A DNA stretch of 64,000 nt from Arenimonas sp049195245 (GCF_049195245.1 NZ_JBMIRR010000026.1:124001-188000); one strand, 5' to 3'. Positions 41,346 to 50,171 are shown, counted from the stretch's first letter. Notes: generated from the sequence alone by a model not told the origin. Made by a program: numbers and translations.

Positions 41346-42774
41346 AGCCGATGGCCACGGCCAGCGCGACGGCGGCCGAAGCCATCAGCATGAACACCAG
41401 CACCAGTTTCCAGACCATGCGCAGCCACTGGCCCCAGCCGATGCCGGCCACGCCGATGGCGCCCATCAGCACCGCCGAGGTGGGAACGACCAGGTTGGTC
41501 AGACCATCGCCGAGCTGGAAGGCCAGCACCGACACCTGGCGCGAGACCTGCAGCAGGTCGCCCAGCCCGGCCATCAGCGGCATGGTGATGGCGGCCTGCG
41601 CCGAGCCGGAAGTGACGAAGAAATTGAAGATCGACTGGAACAGCAGCATGCCCTGCGCCGCCGCCCAGGTCGGCCAGCCGTCCAGCGCCAGGCCCATGCC
41701 GTACAACAGCGTGTTGAGCACGGAAGGCTGGTGCGGGTCGGATCCGCCCAGCAGCCACAGCATGCCCTTGGCGGCCGCGATCACCAGCGCCACCGGCACC
41801 AGCTGGCGCACGCCCTCGGTGAAGGTTTCCGCCAGGCGGTTGGCGCTCAGGCGCCGGTCCAGCCAGGCAACCAGGGCCGCGAACAGCCCCAGCCCGAAGA
41901 ACTGCGCCGAGAGTTCGGGCAGGTAGTACTGGCGCTCGGTCACGCCCCACACGATCCAGACCACGGTGCCCAGCAGACCGAGCAGGATCGCGCGGTCGGC
42001 CCAGTTCATCGGCGTGGCGACGGGCGCCGCGTCCGCCGCGTCCGCCGCGTCCGCCGTTGCCGCCGCGTGCGGCGCGCGCCGGTGCCGCTTGGCGTACATC
42101 ACGGTGAAGGCCATGCCGACCGCGGTGAACACCGCCCACATCACCACCCGGAACGGTGCGCCCGACAGCGGCGGCAGCCCGGCGATGCCCTGCGCCACCA
42201 GCACGCTGAAGGGATTCATCCACGACGTGGCGAAGCCGACCTGGCTGGCCAGGTAGGTCGCCATCACCGCACTCTCGCGCGGCAGGCCCAGACGGTCCAC
42301 CAGCGGCAGCAGCAGCACGATGAAGGCGATGGTTTCCTCGCCCATGCCGAACACCGCGCCGCCCAGCGAAAACGCCAGGAACAGCCCGGACAGCAGCCAC
42401 GCCGGACGGTCGCCGGTGCGCGCCACCAGCGCCATCAGGCCGCGGTCGACCGCGCCGGTGGCGTTCACCACCGCGAACGAGCCGCCTACGATCAGCACCA
42501 GCGCGATCACGCCGACGGCCGCGCCGTTGCGGTTGCCCGAGGTCAGGCCCTCGAACAGGAAATTCAAAAAGCCGCGCCCATCCCCGGTCCCGAATAGAGT
42601 CGAGGTGGGCGCGTCGGGGACCCACAAGAACCGCTCCAGCGCCACGGGCGCCCCGGGCTCGAACAGCCCCGCCGGTATCCACGGCACGACCAGGGCCGCC
42701 AGCGCGGCAAGCGCCAGCAGCACCAGGAGCGTGTCGACGCCCTTGGGGGGCGACGCGGGAGCGGTGGTGGTCAA
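41338..42774 (-). CDS. YfcC-family inner-membrane carrier, probably for peptides or amino acids
   Basis: This 478-residue protein has about 12 membrane segments. It shows YfcC/DcuC-like features: VGVIALVLIVGGSFAVVNATGAVDRGL, FSLGGAVFGMGEETIAFIVLLLPLV, ATYLASQVGFATSWMNPFSV, FNFFVTSGSAQAAITMPLMAGL and LAFQLGDGLTNLVVPTSAVLMG. A central cytoplasmic loop carries an Ala/Asp repeat (ATADAADAADAA). The family includes carriers for C4-dicarboxylates or basic amino acids; its neighbours suggest uptake of beta-Asp-Arg. It starts four bases after the TonB receptor stop and overlaps iadA. Confidence 0.85.
   Translation of the reverse strand: MTTTAPASPPKGVDTLLVLLALAALAALVVPWIPAGLFEPGAPVALERFLWVPDAPTSTLFGTGDGRGFLNFLFEGLTSGNRNGAAVGVIALVLIVGGSFAVVNATGAVDRGLMALVARTGDRPAWLLSGLFLAFSLGGAVFGMGEETIAFIVLLLPLVDRLGLPRESAVMATYLASQVGFATSWMNPFSVLVAQGIAGLPPLSGAPFRVVMWAVFTAVGMAFTVMYAKRHRRAPHAAATADAADAADAAPVATPMNWADRAILLGLLGTVVWIVWGVTERQYYLPELSAQFFGLGLFAALVAWLDRRLSANRLAETFTEGVRQLVPVALVIAAAKGMLWLLGGSDPHQPSVLNTLLYGMGLALDGWPTWAAAQGMLLFQSIFNFFVTSGSAQAAITMPLMAGLGDLLQVSRQVSVLAFQLGDGLTNLVVPTSAVLMGAIGVAGIGWGQWLRMVWKLVLVFMLMASAAVALAVAIGYV
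42029..42055. repeat. Three tandem 9-bp units in the carrier gene
   Basis: GCGTCCGCC occurs three times in a row and encodes the repeated Ala-Asp-Ala of the cytoplasmic loop on the minus strand. In-frame copy-number change would alter loop length by three residues per unit. Confidence 0.8.
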
Positions 42775-42778
42775 AGCC

Positions 42779-45565
42779 TCAGTGCCTGTAGACGTAGCTC
42801 AGGGTCAGGTAGCGCCCGAGCGAGTTGTGGTTGTAGTCATCGAAGTTGTTGGCCGAACCCAGGGCCAGCGGCGGATCGCGGTCGGCCAGGTTGCGGATGT
42901 TCAAGCCCAGCGACTGGCGCTCGTCCAGGTCCCAGTTGATGCTGGCGTTGAGCGTGGTCCACGAGGACACGCGGCGGCCGGCGGGGACGTTGGACAGTTC
43001 GTCGTCATCATAGAACCCATCCACGTGGTTGACCCAGAAGCGCGCGCTCCAGTCGCCGCGCGACCAGGCCAGGCCCGCGTTGACCAGCCATTCGGGGTAG
43101 CGGAACTCGCCCACCCGCTCGAACAGGCGCTGGCCGTCGACACAGGCGCCGGCGCCGCGGCGGGTGCTGGTGTCGTTGGGCGAACACGATTCGCTGCGCT
43201 GGAAGGACCGGGTCCAGGTCGCATCCACGTAGCCCTTGAAACGGCCCCAGTCGCCCTCGTTGAACTGGTGCTCCAGCCCGATGTCGATGCCGTCGGTCTT
43301 CTGCTGGCCGATGTTGATCAGCTGCAGCTGCACGTCGTCCACCGGGTCGCCGATGTCGCCGCCGCGGGTGGCGATGCCGATCACGCCCGGCAGCAGCACG
43401 CGCTGATTGGGGTCGCCGGCGCGCGGCCGCGCGTTGTAGACCAGGCTGGGATCGGCCAGCGCCTGCCGGAACAGCTCCAGCGGATCGATGTCCACCAGGT
43501 CGCGCTGGTCGAAGTTCCAGTAGTCCAGGGTCAGCGTGGTGCGGTCGCCGAGGTTGAACACCGTGCCCAGGTACCAGGCGGTGGACGTTTCCGCGTCCAG
43601 GTCCGGGTTGCCGTAGATCTCGGACAGATAGGCATCGTCGCCGGCGAAGCCGCCGCAGAAGCTGGTGAAGAACTCGCTGCCGGTCGAACAGGGCAAGGCG
43701 CCGGAACTGAGCGAGGTGCCGGCGCCCACCTGCGCCAGCGAGGGCGCGCGGAAGGAGGTGTTCCAGCCGCCGCGCAGCAGCACGCTGTCGCTGGCGCGCC
43801 AGCGCAGGCCCAGCGACGGATTCACGTCGCCGCCGAAATCGTCGTAGTGGTCGTAGCGCGCGGCCAGCCGCACGTCGAAGGTGTCGGTCACCGGCAGGTT
43901 GGTTTCCGCGAACAGCGCCCACTGCGTGCGCGCGGCGTCCACCGCGGTCGAGCCGAAGCCATAGACCGGCACTTCGCCGGTGCTGCGGTCGATGGTGGCC
44001 AGCGGCGAGGGTTCGTCGGTGATTTCCTCGCGGCGCAGTTCGGCGCCGAAGGCCCAGGCGATGTCGCGGTCGCCCAGCGTGCCCAGGCTGCCGGTCAGTT
44101 TGCCGTCCCAGCTGTAGAGCGTGGACGTGCCGTCGCGCGGCACCTGCTCGCGCACCAGGTCCAGCACCTGGGCGGAGTTGCCGGCCTGGCCGTTGAAGGG
44201 GTCGTACCACAGGCCGCCGCTGCCGGGGCTGCAGTTGGTGGCGCCGCTGGCGCAGAGTTCGCCGAGCAGGCCGGCGCGGATGCGTTCGACGTTGTAGATG
44301 CCGGCCACGGCTTCCTGGCGCGACTCACTGCGCGCCGCCGACAGCGCGGTCTCCCAGTCCCAGCGGCCGGCGCTGCCGCGCAGGCCGTTGAGCAGGCGCC
44401 AGTTGCGCGTGGTCACTTCCAGCGTGCGCGCATCGGGGAACCGGCCGATGCCCACAAGCGCACCGGTGTCGAAGCCCAGCGCCAGGAAGCGCTGGCGCAG
44501 CTCGGCGGGCATGCCCGGATGCGCGAAGTCCACCAGTTCTTCCGTCCACGGCGCGGGTGCGGAGTCGGCGCGGGACTGGTTGCGCTGCAGCGCCACCTCG
44601 GCGAAGTATTCCAGCCCGTCCGCGAAATCGACCGACAGCGTGCCGTAGGCGCCCAGGGTTTCCAGCTGCGGGTCGGTGGCGGTGTAGGCATTGCGGTTCA
44701 CTCCGCAGTATTCGCCGAAGCGGCCGATGCCGAACTGGTCCGGCGGACAGGCCGCCTCGACGATGTCGTCCTGCGCGAAGTCCAGGTCGTTGAAGCTGGG
44801 GAAGATGCCCTGCTGCGACGGGCGCGGCTCGACCGCGGAAATGTCGCGGTCGCGGTCGTACAGCGCGTTGCGACGGTAGGCATCCACGATCAGCATGCCG
44901 CGCACGCGGTCGCGCGCGAAGCCGGCGACCAGGTTGGCGTTGTAGCGGCCCTCGTCGGTGCCGCGGCTGGAGTCGCCGTAGCTGCCGGACAGGCGCAGGC
45001 CTTCGAAGTCGCGGCGCAGCACCAGGTTGATCACGCCGGCCACGGCATCGGCGCCATAGATGGCCGAGGCGCCGGTCGTAAGGATCTCGATGCGGTCGAT
45101 CGCCGCCATCGGGATCGCGTTGATGTCCACGAAGTTCTCGGAGCCGTTGGCAAAGGACGATGCGGCCACGCGCCGGCCATTGACCAGGGTCAGCGTGGAC
45201 GAGGTGCCCAGTCCGCGCAGCGAGGCACCCGCGGTGCCGGCCGGCGCATCGGCCTGCAGCGCGCCGGAGTTGGCGGTGCTGAAGTTGCCCGTGCCGCCGC
45301 CGGTTTCGGTCACCTGCTTGAGCAGGTCGCCGACGGTGTTGGCGCCGAACTGACGGATCGCCTCCGCGTCCAGGATGGTGATCGGCTGCGCTTCCTGCAG
45401 GTCGATGCCGCGCAGGTTGCTGCCGGTGACCGTGACCTCGTCCAGGGTCACGGCTTCGGCTTCTTCGGGCGCGTCGGTGGACGGCGGTTCGGACTGGGCC
45501 AGCACGGCCGGCGCGGCCAGGGCCATCGCCACGGCGAAGGCCAGCGGATTGAGCAAGGATTTCAT
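42779..45565 (-). CDS. TonB-dependent receptor, probable cyanophycin-dipeptide/peptide porin
   Basis: This 928-residue outer-membrane protein has a signal peptide (MKSLLNPLAFAVAMALAAPAVLA), a TonB-box-like start (VTLDEVTVTGSNLRG), a plug domain (about 55-180; VGDLLKQV, GASLRGLGTSSTLTLVNGRR, IPMAAIDRIEILTTGASAIYGADAVAGVINLVL) and a 22-strand barrel ending LSYVYRH. This plug type is common in oligopeptide and oligosaccharide receptors of Xanthomonads and Caulobacter; no siderophore-type feature is seen. GGGGGA precedes the ATG at 45565. Its downstream genes (carrier, IadA) and the divergent secreted cyanophycinase point to import of beta-Asp-Arg. Substrate is inferred from context only. Confidence 0.92.
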   Translation of the reverse strand: MKSLLNPLAFAVAMALAAPAVLAQSEPPSTDAPEEAEAVTLDEVTVTGSNLRGIDLQEAQPITILDAEAIRQFGANTVGDLLKQVTETGGGTGNFSTANSGALQADAPAGTAGASLRGLGTSSTLTLVNGRRVAASSFANGSENFVDINAIPMAAIDRIEILTTGASAIYGADAVAGVINLVLRRDFEGLRLSGSYGDSSRGTDEGRYNANLVAGFARDRVRGMLIVDAYRRNALYDRDRDISAVEPRPSQQGIFPSFNDLDFAQDDIVEAACPPDQFGIGRFGEYCGVNRNAYTATDPQLETLGAYGTLSVDFADGLEYFAEVALQRNQSRADSAPAPWTEELVDFAHPGMPAELRQRFLALGFDTGALVGIGRFPDARTLEVTTRNWRLLNGLRGSAGRWDWETALSAARSESRQEAVAGIYNVERIRAGLLGELCASGATNCSPGSGGLWYDPFNGQAGNSAQVLDLVREQVPRDGTSTLYSWDGKLTGSLGTLGDRDIAWAFGAELRREEITDEPSPLATIDRSTGEVPVYGFGSTAVDAARTQWALFAETNLPVTDTFDVRLAARYDHYDDFGGDVNPSLGLRWRASDSVLLRGGWNTSFRAPSLAQVGAGTSLSSGALPCSTGSEFFTSFCGGFAGDDAYLSEIYGNPDLDAETSTAWYLGTVFNLGDRTTLTLDYWNFDQRDLVDIDPLELFRQALADPSLVYNARPRAGDPNQRVLLPGVIGIATRGGDIGDPVDDVQLQLINIGQQKTDGIDIGLEHQFNEGDWGRFKGYVDATWTRSFQRSESCSPNDTSTRRGAGACVDGQRLFERVGEFRYPEWLVNAGLAWSRGDWSARFWVNHVDGFYDDDELSNVPAGRRVSSWTTLNASINWDLDERQSLGLNIRNLADRDPPLALGSANNFDDYNHNSLGRYLTLSYVYRH

Positions 45566-45689
45566 CGGTTGTCCCCCGGAACGGCCGCGAAGACGCCCGG
45601 AGGCGCGGATGGCGGCGTTGTCTTGGATTTGGCGCCGTCGACGACGGCGATTCACCGACCTGCGGTCGGCGTCGGGCCCGGGGATGGCC

Positions 45690-45761
45690 CTACTCGTCCC
45701 ACCACTCGCTGAGGTAGTAGGTGCGGCCGATATGACGAATGTGGTTGCGGGGTTTGGACAT
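45690..45761 (-). CDS. Candidate 23-residue ORF at the head of the receptor operon
   Basis: It begins MSKPRNHIRH and ends YYLSEWWDE; four Arg/Lys in the first half and two Tyr, two Trp and three acidic residues in the second give it a protein-like, non-random look. It lies about 18 bases after the predicted transcription start and 124 bases before the receptor gene. An in-frame ATG three codons upstream (45770) is also possible. No clear ribosome-binding site is seen. It could be a leader peptide, a small membrane or secreted peptide, or chance. I do not recognise it. Confidence 0.35.
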   Translation of the reverse strand: MSKPRNHIRHIGRTYYLSEWWDE

Positions 45762-45785
45762 GGCGACCATTCGTTGTGCGGGCAA

Positions 45786-45815
45786 GTGATACTCCCGGCG
45801 TCCGCCCGGCGTCAA
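45786..45815 (-). promoter_or_regulatory. Promoter of the receptor-carrier-iadA operon
   Basis: Minus strand TTGACG (45815-45810), 18 bases and TATCAC (45791-45786). The expected start is near 45779. It is the best sigma-70 match in the 290-base divergent region. Confidence 0.55.
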
Positions 45816-45824
45816 GTGCACTTG
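45813..45824. promoter_or_regulatory. 12-bp palindrome overlapping the operon -35; possible operator
   Basis: CAAGTGCACTTG is a perfect palindrome that overlaps the -35 hexamer. The half-site CAAGTG recurs at 45783-45788, 30 bp away, next to the -10. This arrangement fits a repressor or activator site controlling both divergent units. The regulator is unknown and no regulator gene is adjacent. Confidence 0.4.
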
Positions 45825-45856
45825 CCGCCGCGATGCCCACCCACTACGGTCACGCC

Positions 45857-47590
45857 ATGCCCAAGACCTTGATTCTGCTGATGCTGGCGGCCGCCTCCGG
45901 CGCGCTGGCGGCACCGCCCGTGCGGACCGTGCTGCCATCCGAACTCTTCCTGGCGGGGGGTTCGCTGCGCACCTGCTCGGACCTGGCGCCCGGGGCCTGC
46001 CGCACGCCGGCCAGGGGTGGCGTGATGCGCACGCCGCCGCAGTACCGCGTGGATGCGGAGGGCACGGCGCGGGCGCTGGATCCGCTGCTCTGGAAGGACC
46101 GGACGGAGGCGCCGGCGCGCGCGGAACTGGCGGCGCTGCTGCGCGCGCTGCGTCGCAACGCCGCCTGGGACCGCGACGCCATCGAGGACGCGATGGATGC
46201 GCATTGCGCGCAGCGCGCCTGCCGGCGGGATCCTGCCGCGCGGCCGTGGCGACGGCTGCTCGACGACGAACGCGCGGCGCTGCTGTCGGCGCTGGAGATT
46301 CCGCAGATGCACGATGGCCAGCGCCTGCGCGAACGCGCGCGTCCCGGCGACAGCATCGAGGGCGCCGGCGTCGACGTGCTGCGCGCCTTCATCGCGGCGG
46401 CCGCCAAGCGCAGCGGCGCGGCGCCACCGCGCATCGCCATCGTCACCGCCTCCTCGCAGGACCCGTTCGAGGCGGTGGATTTTTACCTCGACACCTTCCG
46501 CCAGCTCGGCGCCGATGCCCGGTGGTGGCCGGTGGATGCGGCGCTGAATGCCGCGGTATTCCAGGGCGGCGAGTGCGACGGGCTGGAGGCGCTGCGGCGC
46601 GGGACGCTGCGGATCGCCGCGCGGGACCGCGTCTATCCCGATCTGGCCCGGCAGCAGCAGCAGGCCTGCCGCGATGCCGCCGCCACGCAGAACCTGCCGC
46701 GCGAGGTGCACGGCATCTTCTTCGCCGGTGGCGACCAGTGGCTGCACCGGCAGGCTTTCTTCGACCGCGACGACCGGCCCAATGCCTGGCTGCTGGCGCT
46801 GCGCGAGGCGCACGCACGCGGCGACCTGGTGGTCGGCGGCACCAGTGCCGGTACGGCGGTACAGGGCGGCGCCGCGATGTTGAGCAATGGCGACAGCGCG
46901 CAGGCACTGGTTGACGGCGCGCGGGCGCGGGCGCCGATGCAGCCCGGCTGCGGGCGCGCGCGGCGGTGCGCGGACGGGCTGTCGGAGGACACGCTGACCT
47001 ATTGGCCCGCCGGCGGCCTCGGCCTGCTGCCGGGCTGGAGCGTGGACACGCATTTTTCCGAACGCGCTCGCGAACTGCGGCTGCTGGTGCTGATGCATGC
47101 GGCCCAGGCGGACCTGGCGATGGGCGTGGACGAGACCACGGCGGTGCACGTCAGCCGGCTGGGCGGGAGGACACGGCTGGAGGCGATCGGCGCCCGGGGG
47201 GCGTGGGTGTTCGAGCGCGGACAGCGGGGCGCCGACGGCAGCCTGTCCGCGCGGGCGCACTACCTCGTGCCGGGGGCGGTGTTGGAGCTCACGCCCGGCG
47301 GGCTCGAGCCAATGGCACCGCTGCCCTCGACCGACATCGTGCTGCACTTCGGCCCGGAAGCGGAAGACGCCCTGGCCGATCGCGCGCTGCGTAGCGCATC
47401 CCGCTCCCTGTCGGGGTGTCCGGATGGCAACGCGGCGCGCACGCTGCGCGCCGGGGCCGGACGCGTCACACTGGCCTGCACGCCGGCCACGGTGGCCTGG
47501 TCCCATTCTGCGCAGCCTTCGCTGCTGGCGGAACGGCTGGGCATCCTCAACTTCGATTTCCGCTACGAACCAGGAACAACGACGCCATGA
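45857..47590 (+). CDS. cphE: Secreted cyanophycinase (peptidase family S51, CphE-like)
   Basis: This 577-residue protein has a signal peptide (MPKTLILLMLAAASGALA). The S51 core follows: PRIAIVTASSQDPFEAVDFYLDTF, GIFFAGGDQWLHRQAFF, then the nucleophile Ser330 in VVGGTSAGTAVQGGAAM and His399 in GWSVDTHFSERARELRLLVLM. Those are the landmarks of cyanophycinases, which release beta-Asp-Arg dipeptides from multi-L-arginyl-poly-L-aspartate. Intracellular CphB has about 270 residues; the longer N- and C-terminal parts fit the extracellular type. Divergent from the receptor/carrier/IadA operon; the ATG overlaps nothing upstream, and TACGGT lies six bases before it. Confidence 0.87.
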   Translation: MPKTLILLMLAAASGALAAPPVRTVLPSELFLAGGSLRTCSDLAPGACRTPARGGVMRTPPQYRVDAEGTARALDPLLWKDRTEAPARAELAALLRALRRNAAWDRDAIEDAMDAHCAQRACRRDPAARPWRRLLDDERAALLSALEIPQMHDGQRLRERARPGDSIEGAGVDVLRAFIAAAAKRSGAAPPRIAIVTASSQDPFEAVDFYLDTFRQLGADARWWPVDAALNAAVFQGGECDGLEALRRGTLRIAARDRVYPDLARQQQQACRDAAATQNLPREVHGIFFAGGDQWLHRQAFFDRDDRPNAWLLALREAHARGDLVVGGTSAGTAVQGGAAMLSNGDSAQALVDGARARAPMQPGCGRARRCADGLSEDTLTYWPAGGLGLLPGWSVDTHFSERARELRLLVLMHAAQADLAMGVDETTAVHVSRLGGRTRLEAIGARGAWVFERGQRGADGSLSARAHYLVPGAVLELTPGGLEPMAPLPSTDIVLHFGPEAEDALADRALRSASRSLSGCPDGNAARTLRAGAGRVTLACTPATVAWSHSAQPSLLAERLGILNFDFRYEPGTTTP

Positions 47591-48603
47591 CCGACTGGGT
47601 GGACCTGCGCAGCGACACCGTCACCCGCCCCACCGACGCCATGCGCGAGGCGGGCCTGCGCGCACCGGTGGGCGACGACGTGTTCGGCGACGACCCCAGC
47701 GTGAATGCGCTGCAAGATCGACTGGCGGACGACCTGGGCTTCGAGGCGGGCCTGTTCGTGCCCAGTGGCACGCAGGGCAACCTGCTGGCGCTGATGGCGC
47801 ACTGCCAGCGCGGCGACGAATACCTGGTGGGCATGGATGCGCACACCTACAAGTACGAAGGCGGCGGCGCGGCGGTGCTGGGTTCGATCCAGCCGCAGCC
47901 GATCGTGCAGGCCGATGACGGCACGCTGCCGCTGGACAAGGTGCGCGGCGCGATCAAGCCCGTGGGTGATCCGCATTTCGCGCGTACGCGGCTGCTGGCG
48001 CTGGAGAACACCTGGCATGGGCATCCGCTGCCCCTGCCCTATCTGGCGCAGGCCGGTGCGCTCGCGCGCGAGCACGGCCTGGCCTACCACCTCGATGGCG
48101 CGCGCCTGTTCAACGCCGCAGTGGCCGGTGGCGTCACGGCGCGGGAGATCGCGCGGCATTTCGACAGCGTGTCGGTGTGCCTGTCCAAGGGGCTGGGGGC
48201 GCCGGTGGGCTCGGTGCTGCTGGGCACGCAGGCGCTGGTGGGCGAAGCGCGGCGCTGGCGCAAGGTGCTGGGCGGTGGCTGGCGCCAGGCCGGCCTGATG
48301 GCGGCGATGGCGAATCACGCGCTTGACCACCACGTGGCGCGGCTGGCCGACGATCACCGCCGCGCGCGCGCCCTGGCCGACGGCCTGCGCGCGATCCCGT
48401 CGCTGCGGGTCGAAACGCCCGAGACCAACCTGGTGTTCGTGACCATCCCCGACGGCACCGGCGACGCCCTGGCCGAGCGCCTGGCGCGCAACGACATCCG
48501 CATCGCCGGCCGCGGCCCACGGCTGCGCCTGGTCACCCACCTGGACATCGACGACGAAGGCGTGGCGCGGACCGTCGACGTCTTCGCCGACTTCTTCGCC
48601 TGA
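47587..48603 (+). CDS. ltaE: Low-specificity L-threonine aldolase
   Basis: This 338-residue PLP enzyme (fold type I) splits L-threonine or allo-threonine into glycine and acetaldehyde. Motifs: DLRSDTVTRPTDAMREA, GDDVFGDDPSVNALQDR, FVPSGTQGNLLALMAH, LENTWHG, AYHLDGARLFNAA and the Schiff-base Lys in SVSVCLSKGLGAPVGS. It overlaps the cyanophycinase stop by four bases (ATGA), so it is co-translated with it. Its link with cyanophycin use is unclear. The stop lies inside the left arm of the palindromic repeat copy 2. Confidence 0.93.
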   Translation: MTDWVDLRSDTVTRPTDAMREAGLRAPVGDDVFGDDPSVNALQDRLADDLGFEAGLFVPSGTQGNLLALMAHCQRGDEYLVGMDAHTYKYEGGGAAVLGSIQPQPIVQADDGTLPLDKVRGAIKPVGDPHFARTRLLALENTWHGHPLPLPYLAQAGALAREHGLAYHLDGARLFNAAVAGGVTAREIARHFDSVSVCLSKGLGAPVGSVLLGTQALVGEARRWRKVLGGGWRQAGLMAAMANHALDHHVARLADDHRRARALADGLRAIPSLRVETPETNLVFVTIPDGTGDALAERLARNDIRIAGRGPRLRLVTHLDIDDEGVARTVDVFADFFA

Positions 48604-48710
48604 AGGAGCGGGAGGGAAAACATACCAGGTATGTTTTTGTTGGACGACCGGCGAACACCGGAAGCCGCATAAAAACATACCTGGTATGTTTTCCCTCTCG
48701 CTCCTTCAGG
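48599..48710. repeat. Paired 21-bp palindromes in inverted arrangement, copy 2
   Basis: The palindromes AAAACATACC/GGTATGTTTT lie at 48617-48637 and 48672-48692, centres 55 bp apart as in copy 1. With their flanks they form 40-bp arms (48599-48638 and 48671-48710) with one mismatch and a 32-base loop. The outer flanks (CCTGAAGGAGCG) contain the stop codons of both convergent genes. Outer flanks and loop differ from copy 1; only the palindromes and the spacing are shared. Confidence 0.9.
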
Positions 48711-50136
48711 TCGCGGGCCGCTGGGCGGCCTTGGGCTCGATCACTTCCTGCCCGTCCTTCGCGCGGCCCGACATCTCGGCGCCGGCATCGGGCGGCAGGC
48801 GATACATGATCCAGGCCGAACTGGCGGAAATCGCGCCCACCGTCAGGAAGGCCCAGAGGAAGTTCGACGCATCGGTATAGCTGCGGCCGGTCAGCTCGCC
48901 CGCGATCTGCAGCCCGTAGCCGCCGATCGCCACGCCCAGCGCCAGCGAAAACTGCTGCGCCATGCCCGACAGGCTGCTGGCCTGCCCCATCTTCGGCGCC
49001 TCGACCTCGGCGTAGCTGATCGCGTTGAGGCTGGTGAACTGCAGCGATCGGAAGCAGCCCGACACCACCAGCACCGCGATGATCAGCAGGTGCGGCGTCT
49101 CGGCCGTGAACAGCCCGAAGCCCGCCAGCATCGCCGACGCCAGCAATGCATTCGTCCACAGCACGCGGCGGAAACCGAAGCGCCGCAGCACGCTGGCCGC
49201 GATCGTCTTCATGAACATCGCGCCCATCGCCGAGGCGAAGGTGAGCAGGCCCGACTGCAGCGCGGTCAGGCCAAAACCCAGCTGCAGCATCAGCGGCAGC
49301 AGGAAGGGCGTGGCGCCGATGCCGATGCGGAACAGCGCGCCGCCCAGCACGCCGGCGCGGAAGGTGGCGTGCCGGAACAGCCTGAGGTCGATCAGCGGAT
49401 GCGGATGCCGGTTCGAATGCCACACGTAGGCGGCCATCGCCAGCAGCCCCGCGACCAGGCTGGCCGCGGCCACCGGCGTCGACACCAGATGCCGCCCCAG
49501 CGTCGAGAACCCGAACAGCGCCAGCGCCAGTCCCAGCCCCGACAGCACGAAGCCCAGCCAGTCCAGCGGCGCCACCGGCTCGCGGATGTCGGGGATGTAC
49601 TTGCGCGCCAGCACGATGCCCAGCAGTCCCATCGGGATGTTGATCAGGAAGATCCAGCGCCAGTCGCCATAGGTCGAGATCAGTCCACCCAGCGGCGGCC
49701 CGATCATCGGCGCCACCAGCGCCGGAATCGTCAGCCAGCTCAGCGCCTGCACCAGTTCACTCTTGGGCACCGTACGCAGCAGCACCAGCCGGCCCACCGG
49801 CACCATCAGCGCACCACCCATGCCCTGCAGGAAGCGCGCGGCCACCATCTGCTCGAGCGTGCTGCTGGCCGCGCAGGCCAGCGACCCCAGCAGGAACACG
49901 GCAATGGCCGCCATGAACGTGGGCCGCGCGCCGAACCGGTCCGCCACCCAGCCACTCACCGGGATGAACACCGCCAGCGACAGCAGGTAAGCGGTGAGCG
50001 CCAGCTTCAGCGCAATCGGCTCGGTGCCCAGGTCGGCCGCAATCGCCGGCAGCGAGGTCGCGATCGCCGTGGAGTCCATGTTCTCGATGAACAACGCGCA
50101 AGCAACGATCAGCGCGAGCCGTCGGCCTGGGTTCAT
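48706..50136 (-). CDS. MFS drug efflux transporter, DHA2 (14-TM) type
   Basis: This 476-residue inner-membrane protein carries the DHA2 hallmarks: MDSTAIATSLPAIAADLG in TM1, the motif A-like GWVADRFGARPTF, motif C-like WLTIPALVAPMIGPPLGGLIS and DWRWIFLINIPMGLLGI. These match EmrB/MdtD-type proton-driven multidrug exporters. No membrane-fusion partner or regulator is adjacent. Convergent with ltaE through the palindromic repeat. Confidence 0.9.
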   Translation of the reverse strand: MNPGRRLALIVACALFIENMDSTAIATSLPAIAADLGTEPIALKLALTAYLLSLAVFIPVSGWVADRFGARPTFMAAIAVFLLGSLACAASSTLEQMVAARFLQGMGGALMVPVGRLVLLRTVPKSELVQALSWLTIPALVAPMIGPPLGGLISTYGDWRWIFLINIPMGLLGIVLARKYIPDIREPVAPLDWLGFVLSGLGLALALFGFSTLGRHLVSTPVAAASLVAGLLAMAAYVWHSNRHPHPLIDLRLFRHATFRAGVLGGALFRIGIGATPFLLPLMLQLGFGLTALQSGLLTFASAMGAMFMKTIAASVLRRFGFRRVLWTNALLASAMLAGFGLFTAETPHLLIIAVLVVSGCFRSLQFTSLNAISYAEVEAPKMGQASSLSGMAQQFSLALGVAIGGYGLQIAGELTGRSYTDASNFLWAFLTVGAISASSAWIMYRLPPDAGAEMSGRAKDGQEVIEPKAAQRPAT

Positions 50137-50171
50137 CGGGGTGGCGCGCGGTGTGAGGGTGAGGGAGTTTT

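Noticed and set aside
45690..45761. The 23-residue ORF as a lasso-peptide precursor
   Set aside because: There are no lasso B or C maturation genes nearby, and the S9 peptidases of the window are not adjacent, so the TonB receptor alone is not enough.
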